From Melieria omissa (lineage: Eukaryota > Arthropoda > Insecta > Diptera > Ulidiidae): a stretch of DNA of 64,000 bases. Below, one piece after another: positions 33,370 to 49,736 of this stretch (position 1 is the first letter of the stretch; every line of letters begins with the position of its first letter). The DNA lies in NCBI GenBank assembly GCA_963971225.1, contig OZ020269.1, positions 84,730,450 to 84,794,449 of the forward strand. Reading direction: 5' to 3'. Both the position numbers and the translations under genes were made by a program. The notes below the pieces were generated by a model. It had not been told where the DNA came from. It made no database searches and saw nothing but the letters and a program-made list of their open reading frames with translations.

Positions 33370-34320
33370 ACACTGCGGCTGTATGGTGTGGCATGATGAC
33401 TGTGGCATGACTGCGTTAAATGAAATTCGGTCAGTGGGTGGCGGAAGTATCCAGAAGAATCAAAAAGCAAGAAGAATTCAATGACTTTGAGACGTCAGGC
33501 GACAGTCTGGAGGGAAAAGAATGTGTTTTCATCTAAAATGAAAACATTTAAATTTTATTTATTATCTCTTTTTGGTTTACATTCCAGGCGCAGCTACATA
33601 TGAAGAGTTGAGCGCGAGCTGAAGCAGTTCCTGCAAGCGTTCATACAGTGACATGGAAACGAATGACTTGGCTTTTGCGTGGGAATGAAGCAGAATTGAT
33701 CAGCTTTTGATGGCAACAATTTCAATCTCATATTTTGTCACTCCTTATTTGGCACCCAAGCAAAAAGGTTGGGACTGCTTTCAAACGACTGCCTTCGCAG
33801 AAGTAAAATAAAATCCTGTGCAGATTGAGGATCTATTTGGGAATCTTTCTTTTTCAATAATCCAAGGGACTTAGCCGACTACTAAGCTTTCAAACTGGTT
33901 GAATGAGTGCGCGGCCTTATGCCCGAATGTTCTATGATATCAAAATGGACCTTCATGGCCTAAGTTCGTTCCTCCTTGGGGCAGCCACTCCTACCTGCCT
34001 ACCAAAACAGCACGCAGCAAACTTTTGTCTTTGCTTTCATTTTCCATTAGACAAAACAAAAACCAATGCTTGTCTTTGACTAAACAAGTGAACCACAAAT
34101 AGAACAACTCACCAACAATGCTAAACTCAATTTAATCTAATGAACAACAGCCGCACCAAAAGTAATTAACACATAATTAACAACACACAACAAAACAATT
34201 CAACACTTAATCGAACTGCAGCGCTGCTGGTTAATTGCAACGCCATCCATCGAAAAACCAACCACAGGACAACATTTCAATTTCTGTTTAGCGCTGAAAG
34301 TGAAAGCACCGACTGACCGC
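33370..34320. other. Intergenic stretch upstream of the channel gene
   Basis: No ORF recognised. The part 33840-33960 shares words with 63440-63560 (AGGGA-TTA, GGTT-AATGAGTG-GCGG), suggesting an old dispersed repeat. The last few hundred bases presumably hold the promoter and 5' untranslated region of the pickpocket gene. Confidence 0.45.
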
Positions 34321-37300
34321 ATGGCGTTCGTCAATTTGCTGGGCCGATTGTTCGACAGTCGCGTTAAGAAGAAAAATGCCAAAGAAAATGTGCTGAAGGC
34401 GCGCAATAAACTGCATCAACCGCAACGTTTGCACAAGAAAATCCTGAACCCGAAATATCAACGATACTGGCTGCAGCGGTTGAAACTGGCCATCGAGGAC
34501 ACCTTTTGGGAGTACACGCAGACGACCAAAGTGAGCGGCATTTGGTTGTTGCGACGCAATCGAACGCACGGCATATCGAGGTGGGTGGAGTAGGTGAAGG
34601 AGGTAAAGATTGAGTTTAACCTTCGAAGAACACATTGGGTCATGTAGCAAACACCACCTTAAACACCAAATACCTGTTTCAATGTTTTTTTCATCACATT
34701 TTTTTAGGTATGTTATGAAATTTAGAGTTAGCTATAATATTTATAATTTGCTTAAACAATGTTCAAAGTACATCGCAAATTTTTTTTAAGTCAAAAGATT
34801 GAATAGTTGTGGAAATAAGTGACCCAGAATGTTTCCGATGATTGAATAATAGGTGTGTTCTCTAAAGGTTAAAATTCTAGGTAAGAAATAGGCAAAATCA
34901 ATGCATGGTAGAGTAGGTTCGTTGCACAGAACTAGCGATTTAAGTCATCAAGTGGGTTCGTTGTGTTGCCATGAAGGTAGCTTCAGAGGAATTTAGAGCG
35001 AATTGCAGAAAGAAAGATCTATGAAGAGCCTTTCTCGAGCTATGTATATTGATTTAAAGCTGAATTTTAGTAAGTTCCAAATCATCAAAGATGGATTATT
35101 CGAGGCAGTTTTACCTGTTTTAGAAAAGCGCCGAGCATAAACAAGTCTCTGAGGTCTACAGCAAATCTTCCAGTCACCAGTACTTAACCAATTGGTGTAA
35201 TGATCAAAAGGAAAATATCGCTTTAAAGTCAAAACGACTAAAACAATATGCTGCAAGAAGTATTTGAGCTCTCTTGTTATAAAGCAAATCGGTCGATAAA
35301 AGTAAAACAATAAATCAACAAACTTTAGACATCTAAAAGCTGAAAAATTCCATGAACAGTTTTGCATTTTTGTATCTATAACTGATCCATGATGCTACGA
35401 TTATCGCAGAACCTTCCAAGTTTGGCATCATGAACACAAAATTTCTCAAAGCGTCAAGTAGCTCTTTACACACAAGGACCTTAAATAATAAAACACAAAG
35501 CAATGGGCAAAGTAAAATAAAGCAAGTTGAATATAAATTGCTCAATAAATGTTACACTCTTACCACAGATAATGAGTTATCTGTGCTCGTACTATAAGTA
35601 TGGACGCACTGTTCTCATGCCATACGTCTTTCAGATGGCTTTGGTCGAGCGTACTGTGCAGCCTCCTCCTGCTCGGCGTCTACTTGTCGCTGCAGTTGTG
35701 GATCAAGTTCTACTCTTATCCCATTTTGAATACAATTTCCACCGATTTTGTCATTACTGATGTGGCATTTCCTGGCGTCACCATTTGCAGTCCCAAAATG
35801 GTGAACAAAGAGCGTGTCCAACGCTACATAGCAACACTGTAAGCCTTCTTAAACCAACTCTTGCGCTCACTCTTACTTGCGCCCCTTAACATTTTACAGC
35901 AAAATTCCGCCCGAGTATAATATCGACGATGTCGCTGCCGGGTTTGAGCTGATCAACGCATTCACCGATCAGAACTGGGTGCCGCCTGTCAATTCCACGC
36001 ACAACATCACCGACGATGTGCTGCGCCGCAACAAGGTCTCCATCTACACGGCCGCCATGGAGGTCAGCGCTAGCTGCAATGACTTTGTGAAGCGCTGCTT
36101 CTGGGGCACCATGGAGTTTCCCTGCCGTCAGGATCATGAGTATCTCTCCTTCATGCCGACCACATCGTTTCTGGGCGCCTGCTGTTCGTTCAACTACAAT
36201 CCGAAAAACGCTTCTTATGTGCCGTTTTCCTCCAACATTTTCGGCATTAATGGTGGACTGAGTTTCGTCGGCGTCGAAGGTTCCGAGCGAAATCTGTCCA
36301 CCGGGCTAATTGTGCTCGTGCATCATCCCAAGGACTATGTGACCGAGGCAACCTCATCGGTGACCATCACCTCCAACGCGGAGAGTTTCGTCGAGATAAC
36401 GCCGACAGTGCAGAGTTCGTCGTTGGAGGTGCTGGAGCTGTCGCAGGTCAAGCGCGACTGCCTCATATCGGACGACCTGGAGGTGCGCACCTACAGGCAG
36501 GCCGCCTGCATACTCGCCTGTCAAACGGAGGCCATACTGAAGAAGTGCGGCTGTCAGCCGTATCATCTGCCCACCGCCAAGGCGAATGTCAGAGAGTGCA
36601 AGCTGAAGGACAGTATGTGCTACTCGGAGAACTATGGTGAGTGAAAGTAGCTGGACTGGGCCTAAAGTCACTTACGAAGTGTTGATTCCTGAAGACGGAG
36701 GAGGAGTGAACTTGTGTCTGATTGCCTTACACTCAGCCATAGCCATTTCTTGTCAAGTTTGCTCCATCTTATTTTCACTTGCAGATACTTTCAAGAGCGT
36801 GAAATGCGAGAGCTGCCTGCCGAATTGCTACGATGTCACCTACACTACGCTGGCCTATCAAACCGACCTTAAGCTACACAACTTCTCAGTGAGCACGCTC
36901 TAGTAAGCCATAACCAGTTGATTCATTCAACTAAAAAACGAAAAAACATTTATAACTTTTATAACAATAATGATTCAGCTATCAAAACCAATATAAACAT
37001 GTAACTTCATGTCTGAAAAACTTGCAGCTCTGCAACAACTAACACACAGGATTCATTCATAGTGCGAGTCTACATGAACAGGCAGGTGGTGCCCTCCATA
37101 CGCAAAGTTACTGTCATGTCGTGGGTGGGCTTGTTATGTATGTAACACCGCAAGCAAGTTGCACAAAAACTAAAAATTAATATCTTCTCTCTTCAGCTGA
37201 TTTGGGAGGGGTTTTCAATTTGTGTCTGGGCCTCAGCATGGTCTCAGTAGTTGAATTCATCTACTATTGCACGCACCGGTTACGTGTCAACTACAAAACA

Positions 37301-37336
37301 CGTTCAATTCTGTTGCAGCCTTTGGACATAAAATGA
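34321..37336 (+). CDS. Pickpocket-family DEG/ENaC sodium channel subunit
   Basis: Six exons: 34321-34580, 35635-35838, 35900-36636, 36785-36902, 37028-37137 and 37197-37336. All introns are GT-AG and the frame is preserved, giving 522 residues. The DEG/ENaC layout is clear. There is an N-terminal His-Gly motif (THGISR, His83-Gly84) just before TM1 (about 88-112), then FPGVTIC at the start of a large extracellular loop rich in Cys (CFWGTMEFPC, GACCSFNYNP, CILACQTEAILKKCGC, CLPNCYDVTY). TM2 (about 479-502) carries the selectivity-filter GLS (488-490). Such subunits form trimeric amiloride-sensitive cation channels in insect sensory and epithelial membranes. The subfamily member cannot be named by eye. 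The first intron (about 1 kb) is the longest. A poly(A) signal ATTAAA lies at 37360-37365. The gene converges on WDR74. Confidence 0.9.
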
Positions 37337-37528
37337 ATACAGTGAAAATTTGATATGATATTAAAAGCACTTCGTTACACATCTGCTTTGTTGCACAATG
37401 CCAATCGAAAACAAGGCAAATGTTTAATTTGCAAGAGCTCAATTTCAGTGTCTAAATGAATTACATTACAATATACAATTAGCATTAACATTTTATTAAA
37501 ACCTACGCTAAATTCAAAACAAAGCAAT

Positions 37529-39081
37529 TTACAGCTTTTTCTTTTTATTCTTGCCAGTTTTTGTGTTGGCTTTTCGTTTAGCACCCGGCTGCTGCTGCGC
37601 AACGTTGTCACTTTTAGCGTTTTTAGCAGCTTTTTTAGTGGATCGTTTCACATTCACGGCTTTTTCAGGAACTTGGTCTTCATCTGACGCTTTTGATTTA
37701 GTGGCGCTTTTGGCTGACTTTTTCACATTCACGCCGTCTTCAGCGGCTTCGTCTTCATCTGATTCTTCCGATTGGTCGCTATAAAATGAATATTATAGTC
37801 AAGCAATCTCAATGTCTGGCAATGGCTTTCTTCCACACTCACCACACAGTTTGCATATTTTCAAATATTTCCTCGTACTCGTCATCCTCAGAGAGTGCTT
37901 CCTTCTCTTGCTTGCGCTGCTCCTCCACCAATTCTTCCTCCTCACTTGCCTTCTTCTCGTCATCAACGTTTTGTTGTTCCAGCGAATTGCGTATGAGTAC
38001 ACGCGTCGCTTTCGACTTGACATAGCACTGATACAGCAACACTGTTGAGTCCACATGATGCACGCGCACATAGCGATCCAGTGAGGCAGAGGCCAGGTAC
38101 TTGCCCGTCGCATCCAGCTGCACATGGCTAATGCCGCCTGTAAAACCTTTATACGTATGCACAAACGTCTTCATGCGGCGTATATCGAAGGCCTAAGATA
38201 AAAACAAAAACTCAGACATGACATTACATTCAAATATTTAACGTCCCATACCTTTAAGGCGCCCATGGTTGTGCCCGTGTAGATGTAATTGTCATGTGTC
38301 ACCATTGTGGCAAAACTCAACTGCTCCTCGGTGGCGTAGCACTGCACAGGACGCCGCTGCTTGCGCGTATCGTAGACGCGCACATAGCCGTGGCGCGAGC
38401 AAGTTGCCAGCGTGTGCGGCGAATCAATGAAGCTCACATCGCTATCCCACACTGGCACCTCTAACTGCAGATAATCATTGGGTAAATTCTTCGAAGTAAA
38501 AAGCTGCTTGCCATCCGCAGCCATATCGAAAACTTTCAGATTATTTTGCCGTCCTTTGCCGCCGGTGGCAATCAAATTGCGTTGTACAGGACATTGACGC
38601 AACGACGCCATTTCATCGCCGGCCGTGATGAGCAGCTCAGCAGCGCCATCGGCTGACAATGGCAGACGCTGCACTTGGCCGTTGGCAAAGCCGGCAACGA
38701 GCTGTTCGTCGTAGCGTGCCAGACCTACAACCGGCGCTGCTTTCACTTGAATGGTGCGCTCCACTTGTTCGGTGCGCAGCGAGTGCAGCTCTACACTGGT
38801 GTTGGCGCGTCCAATCAGTATCTCGGCTGTATCGATGCCATAGGCCAAAGCAGTGATGCGCGAATCCTTATCCAGCTGGCCCAAGTCCTGCAGATTGCGT
38901 TGCGCAAAGGGATTCTCTTCATAGGCGGGCACAAGTCCTGTTGGTTGGCGGAAATGAAAAGTGTTTAAGAGAAATTACAATGAGTTTACTTACGTTTAAA
39001 GGAGCCGGTGTGTGTGCCCACGTAAAGCTCATGATTTGCGGTGTAGTTGGGATTCTTGATGTTTGCAGTGGTCCACTTCAT
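37529..39081 (-). CDS. Wdr74: WDR74/Nsa1-like WD40 ribosome biogenesis protein
   Basis: Four exons on the minus strand: 38994-39081, 38252-38937, 37843-38192 and 37529-37778, giving 457 residues. The protein begins MKWTTANIKNPNYTANHELY. It shows a WD40-type beta-propeller: YVGTHTGSFKR, then ALAYGIDTAEILIGR, ATCSRHGYVRVYDTRKQRRP, YTGTTMGALK and ASASLDRYVRVHHVDS. The phrase VRVYDTRKQRRPV is typical of WDR74. The family member Nsa1/WDR74 acts with the AAA-ATPase NVL/Rix7 in nucleolar 60S subunit maturation. The C-terminus is acidic (EEEELVEE, SEDDEYEEIFENMQTVW), then Lys-rich with a KKKKL end, fitting a nucleolar protein. A minus-strand AATAAA lies at 37492-37497. It is tail-to-tail with the channel gene, 192 bp apart, and head-to-head with the TRUB2-like gene. 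Confidence 0.9.
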
Positions 39082-39596
39082 GCTGCCACAGGACGGTGTT
39101 AATTACTTTGTTAACTTTTTAATCGAAAATCTCGAATTTCAAGTAAAAATCCAAGTCAAAATTGGCCAACCAAATGCTGCACGTGCACAGCACCTAAACA
39201 ACTTGTAGAAACAAAGGAAAATGTGGAAATGTCAAAGTAAGTGTATAAGTACAGGGTTGCATTTCAAGATACCAGCAGAACCAATCAACTGGATGCTACT
39301 GTACTTACTACTGAAGAGAAACTTTTAACCTTCAAATAGTCTATTTTTCAAGTATATAAAAATCTGTACAATTTATTTTCTGTTTTTTTTTAATATCACC
39401 TTAAAATAACGAAATATTCTTCGTTTCCTTGCTGGCTGCCACGTTTTCCATTCATTACTCCACTATGCAAACGCATCAGCGACAACAGCTGTTCCTTGCA
39501 TTGTTATGAAACTGAAACAAAAGAGAAAAAGATAATTTGTAGTTTTTACCACACGATTTAATTCAAGCGGCATTTAGAAAATAATTCAAACAGAAA
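39082..39596. promoter_or_regulatory. Shared divergent promoter interval of Wdr74 and TRUB2-like genes
   Basis: The start codons of the two divergent genes are 515 bp apart, leaving this as the only upstream DNA between them. It must hold both 5' untranslated regions and promoters. No TATA box was seen in a convincing position on either side, as is common for housekeeping genes. Confidence 0.55.
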
Positions 39597-40668
39597 ATGT
39601 CGCTAACAAAAGTTTACGACGCGCCCACTGTGTTCAAGTGCCTGAACGGCATCATGAACATCTACAAGCCGGCCGGCATGAAAGTGAAGCACGCCAAAAC
39701 GGCCATACTGCACAACATCTGCCGCGGTAAGTTGCAATGTCCAACAAGTGCACACAGTTTTCTTAACCCACAACCCCATTCATTGCGGCAGACCTGAATG
39801 AGCTGCAAGTACGGGAGCCGCGCAAGCTGGAGACACCACTCCTCGAGCCAGGAGGCGCTGCCAATCCGCTGCTGCGCAAACTAGAATCCATAGATCTGGC
39901 CGATCATGTGCTCGCCACCGGGCCGCGTTACCAAATGACCGACTTACGCTGCGCTTTGGTGGCCGGCTTGGGCATACACTGCAGTGGTGTGCTGCGTGAG
40001 TAAACATCTCAAAGCAAAGAACCCAACTCAAAATAAACTTCAACTCAACCTACTTCACAGTGTTTGGGCTCAATCGCGGCATAAGCCAGTCACAGCGCAT
40101 ACAACGCAATCGTCCGCTGCGCGCCTACCACATCACCGGCCGCCTGGGCAGCGCCACTGAGACGCACTTTCACGATTCGCGCATCACTGTGCGCGGCGAC
40201 TACCATCACGTGCATCCGGAGCGCATTAGCGCACTGGCCGCCTCGATGCAAGCCTCGCATCAGCGTAAAATGTACGAGCTGTGCGGTGTCGATATGCAGT
40301 CACAGGCAGCATATGAGATCGCCTGCAAAGGACTGGTGCGGCCCGCAACAAATACACAGCCCGTTATCTATGGCATTAAGCTGATTGACTATCGGCGGCC
40401 GGAATTCACACTAGAGGTGCACGCCATCAACGAGGACGAGGATTACTTGGCGCTGCTTGTGCATGAGATGGGCATTGAGCTGCGCACGGTGGCACACTGT
40501 ACCGGCATCAGGTGCATACGGCACGGTCACTTTGGTGTGGAGGATGCGCTGCTGCGGCATGGCTGGAATTTGCGTGGCGTCATGAAGAATATGCGATTGC
40601 AGCGACAGGTGCTGGAAGCACATCCACAGCTGCTGAAGCAAGAGAACATCGAGCTGAGGAGTGATTGA
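39597..40668 (+). CDS. TRUB2: TRUB2-like tRNA/mRNA pseudouridine synthase family protein
   Basis: Three exons: 39597-39726, 39792-39995 and 40061-40668, giving 313 residues. The N-terminal GIMNIYKPAGMKVKHAK matches the TruB substrate motif (YKPxG, WKH). Later blocks (GRLGSATET, YELCGVDMQSQAAYEIACKG, LVRP, RPEFTLEVH, LVHEMGIELRT, GVEDALLRHGWNL) follow vertebrate TRUB2 closely. In animals TRUB2 is a mitochondrial protein that modifies mitochondrial mRNA and supports mitoribosome assembly. The catalytic motif LDxxxxGVL is aligned here as LGIHCSGVL, with Gly104 (39971-39973) in place of the catalytic Asp. This suggests lost or altered catalysis. An AATAAA lies at 40746-40751. No strong mitochondrial presequence is visible beyond a basic N-terminus. 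Confidence 0.88.
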
Positions 40669-40925
40669 GTCGTTTGATTGTAATTTAATGTAAGATAAAA
40701 TTGATGCTATGCAATATTTTCTGCGAGTTTGTTGTAGTATGAAAAAATAAAAGTTAATAAAATTTTATAAAAATAGAATTTGAATGTAAATGAAATAATA
40801 AATTGATTATCCTTATCAATGGTGCTGAGAAATACACATAAGTGTATTTAAAAATATTTGGAAAAGTAGTTTAAAAATAATTAAAAATAGATAATAAATT
40901 AAAAACATTAAAATTAATGAAATTA
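40669..40925. other. 3' flank of the TRUB2-like gene
   Basis: AT-rich 3' untranslated and intergenic DNA containing the poly(A) signal at 40746. Nothing else was seen. Confidence 0.5.
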
Positions 40926-41480
40926 CAGTACAATCTCGATAATTCGGACACTCTCTAATACGGACAACGCTGTAATCTGGACACCCAGTCGCTTTCTATG
41001 GTAGACTCTGTAATCCGGAAACCAACAATTTTATTTGCCTCAAAAATACGTGCACTACTTTTTGTCTGCTTTTTTACGGAGAGTCCCCATTTTCTATTTT
41101 AATATATGTTTTTATAAAATGCAAGGAGCTCAAGTGGAATCCGATATGATTTCTCTTTCGGTCGTATTTGCTGGTTCAGGTGAGGAACATTAGGTTAAAT
41201 AGAATCAAGTGGTGTTAATTAACTATAAAAGCTTAATTTTACTGTGTAAACTCCATAAAATAATAACAATGGCGCCTATGGTTAAGTAAAAACGTACATT
41301 CTTAACAATGGACAAAAAAAAAGGAAATTTTAAGCAAAATAAGTCGAGGAAAGTCACTTCCTCAACTGGCAATGGAGTACAATGTAGGCAAATCTACAAT
41401 TTTTACAAAAATGAAACAAAACTTTGCACAACGAAAATTACGAATGTCTTTCAAAATCATGAAAAGGGCTTATAAAATAT
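40926..41480 (+). mobile_element. Truncated pogo/Tigger-like DNA transposon remnant
   Basis: It starts after a TA with CAGTACAATCTCGATAATTC, the style of pogo/Tigger terminal repeats, followed by further TCTGTAATCCGGAAACC-like subterminal repeats. From about 41309 an N-terminal transposase-like helix-turn-helix can be read: ISRGKSLPQLAMEYNVGKST. This is the psq/CENP-B-type DNA-binding domain seen in pogo-family transposases. It is broken, with no right-hand terminal repeat, and no DDE domain was seen. The extent to the right is uncertain. Confidence 0.65.
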
Positions 41481-42220
41481 TATATATTGTTTTTATGAAA
41501 AATTCTTACAATTCAAATTCACAGATTGCACCAATTATATATATGTAATTTTCAAAATTACGGAAATCATGTTTCTAGATGACTGAAATATATCAAATAC
41601 TTTCACATTTCACTCTATCTTTTCTCATTGCATTGGAGAACTCAAAGCGCAAATATTTTAGAACTCAAAATATCTGTTTCTGAGATTTATGTTTGTTTCT
41701 AAAGCAGTTTGTTTCAATTTTGCAGCAGAGAGACACACCAAGACCCACTCAAAGTCTATTCTACATTATTCAACCATTGCCTGAGGTCTGATATATCTTT
41801 AAATATTCACCAGAGAGAGGAAGACACAGACCATCTCCCACAGTGAGAATCGCGCGGCATGAGAAGGAGAACTTATGAGTAGTGCCACATACAGATCACC
41901 GAATTCTGTGCCTCAGTTGCAGCGTTTAATCGCACGCAGCTTATTGTAGCAGCGCGCCACGATACTACCAGCATTTGACGATACATTTCAATAACAGACG
42001 AACAAGTGGAATAGATATTTCATAATAAAATATACGAAACGAGAGTGTGCTGCATGGAAAGCGCCAAAGTGAGAACATACTCAGCAGTTGCTAAAAATAC
42101 GCCAACGGCTATAAATGTTTGCTGAATTCAATTCAGTGCAGAAAACTGAAGCGAGAAAACGCGGCGTACAGTGAAAAATATTGAATATTTAAAAATTGTT
42201 TAAAAAAAATAGTTAAAAAT
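41481..42220. other. Upstream region of the SMYD gene
   Basis: No coding feature recognised. The segment immediately before 42221 is presumably the 5' untranslated region and promoter. Confidence 0.4.
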
Positions 42221-44256
42221 ATGTCCAGCTCGCCCGAGGAGTCGACGCCAGCCGCCTGTGCCGTCTGCCAAGTGCCATCGCAGCTGCACTGTTCCAGCTG
42301 CCGCGCGGTCAAGTATTGCGGCGTCGAGCATCAGCGCCAGCACTGGAAGCAGCACAAAGCCGAGTGTCGGCCGTTTCGCATTGAAAAGGATGCAGTGCTG
42401 GGCCGCTACCTGAAGGCAACACGTGACATCAAAGCCCAAAGCGTCATATTCAATGAATCGCCCATTATTGTGGGCCCCAAGTGGTATCTGAACGATCGCG
42501 AGGAACAGGTGCCGGTCATGCCCTGTGTGGGCTGTTATACGCCGTGTCGCATGGGCGCACAACAGTGTCCCCGGTGAGTGGCGCATGTGGCGACTCACCA
42601 CTCGTTGATAATTTCTGTCTTATTAAATTTTTGGCAGATGCCACTGGCCCGCATGTTCGTCTACGTGTGGCGGCCTGGAAAATCCCAATCTACACGGCGC
42701 CGAATGTTCCATACTGATGCTGGGACCAGGGCCTGCTGCGTCCGATGTGCGTGCACTCATCGACTATTTTCGCTCCGATGCGCTGGTGGTGCTGAAGTGT
42801 CTCTTGCTGCAGCGTCAGAATCCCAAGAAATGGGCACAGCTGCTGGATATGCAAAGTCACGAGGAGGAGCGCGTCGGCTCCGAGCTGCACAAGTGAGTTT
42901 CTAACAACCGTTACAAATGTAAATATGTGCGTATGTATATACAATATATTGAATTACTACACAGCGACGCCGAGCAACGCATCGTCTCGTACCTGCAGCG
43001 CAACTTTCTGCAGCGTCTCAAGCAGGTCGAGCAGAAGACCAAGCAGCAATTTTTGAAGGAGTGCACCGCCGCCGTGCTGCATCGCATTTGCGGCATTATT
43101 GAGACCAACTACATGTGCATCAGTCTGCCCACCGGCCTCGAGCTGAGTGGCGTCTTTCACACGGCCTGCATGATGGAGCACGCCTGCAAGCCGAACTGCT
43201 ACTTCCAGTTCGATCAGCGCAACGGCTTTAAGATTTCGGTCATAGCGGGACGCGACATTGCCAGGGGCGAACATCTCAAGATCATGTACTCGAATATGCT
43301 GTGGGGCACGCAAATGCGTCAGGAGCACCTGGCCATGACGAAGCATTTTCTGTGTCGCTGCGATCGCTGCTGCGACGCGACCGAGTTTGGCTCGTACTTT
43401 AGCGCCATGCGGTGCATAGGCGACATGGGCAAAGACTGTAACGGGGTCCAGTTGGCCAAGGATCCGCTCGACATGAAGAGCGACTGGACGTGCAGCGAGT
43501 GTCCGGTGATAATCAACGGCGATGAGGTAAGTTACCATCACCAAGAAAGCAATGAAGTGGTGGGACGTTGCATAGGGAGGCATTCAAGGATAACATTAAC
43601 AGTCTTAGAAGAAGAAAATTAAATCAAAATCCTGCTATCCGCTAATCCTATGATCTATGCTCCTCTCGCTTCCCGTAAAAGTACATTACTAAGTGCTCCC
43701 ATTAATTTTTTCGCAGGTGCGCTATTTACTTACCCAAATGGGCGATGAGGTAGAGCAACTTCTGGCGCGCAAACCAACCGTCAAACAGCTGGAATCGTTA
43801 ATTGAAAAATTGTCCAAATTCTTGCACCCGAATCACTATCACCTGTTCAGCTTGAAGCACACGCTGATACAACTTTATGGCACCGAATCTTCTTATACCA
43901 TGAACAAACTGGGCGAGGCCTTGTTGAGCCGCAAGCTGCAATTGTGTGAGGAGCTCTACGATGTCTGCCAGAAGCTGGATCCCGACACAATACGACTTTC
44001 GATCTATGTGGGCATAATACTGTACGAAATGCAAACGGTGCTGCTCGAGCGCGGCAAACGGCTACTGGCGAAGGCCGATCGAACGGAGGCAGACAAAGTA
44101 GCAGCACTGGAAGGATTTGAAAGCGCGCGTGAGCATTTGTTGAAGGCGACAAAGGTGCTGCAGAAAGAATTGGATAATGTGGCCGGCAGCAAACTGAACG
44201 ATGCCGTTACGAAGGCGCTCAACGAGCTGGATGCAATCATACAAAAGAATCAATGA
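42221..44256 (+). CDS. Arthropod-type SMYD protein (MYND zinc finger plus SET domain)
   Basis: Four exons: 42221-42573, 42638-42892, 42965-43526 and 43717-44256, giving 569 residues. Residues 13-49 are a MYND zinc finger (CAVC...CSSC...YCGVEHQ...HWKQHKAEC). A SET domain is split around it and continues through NYMCISLPTG, GVFHTACMMEHACKPNC (about 266-281), FKISVIAGRDIARGEHLKIMY and the post-SET CRCDRC. The C-terminal exon is helical and TPR-like, as in SMYD proteins. The layout matches the SmydA group expanded in arthropods. The usual NHSC segment of the SET active site reads EHAC (274-277), so methyltransferase activity is uncertain. AATAAA lies at 44296-44301. It converges on Ars2, with 331 bp between the stop codons. 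Confidence 0.9.
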
Positions 44257-44587
44257 ACCAAATGCTCAGATCGATTTGTAAACTAAAGTAATTGAAATAA
44301 AAAGTGATGCAACTTTTTAAAAACTATTTTAATAGTAACTAAAAGTGACCCACTACAAATTACCTGCATGAAGGTTCTACTTTTTCTTCTACTTTTTTCA
44401 AAAATAAAAATTTCGATTGGTTTTTTGCAGACTATTTCAATGCCGCAAGTTGTCAATTTTATTTAATTGTTTGCTCGTGTAATAGTTCAGTTTAACTCAT
44501 ACACACGCGTACAAGACTTTTAATATTTAGCACATTATAATGTCATTTATTTTGCAATAAACTAGAAAATTTAAATATTTTGTGTGT

Positions 44588-49736
<5,149 letters not shown>

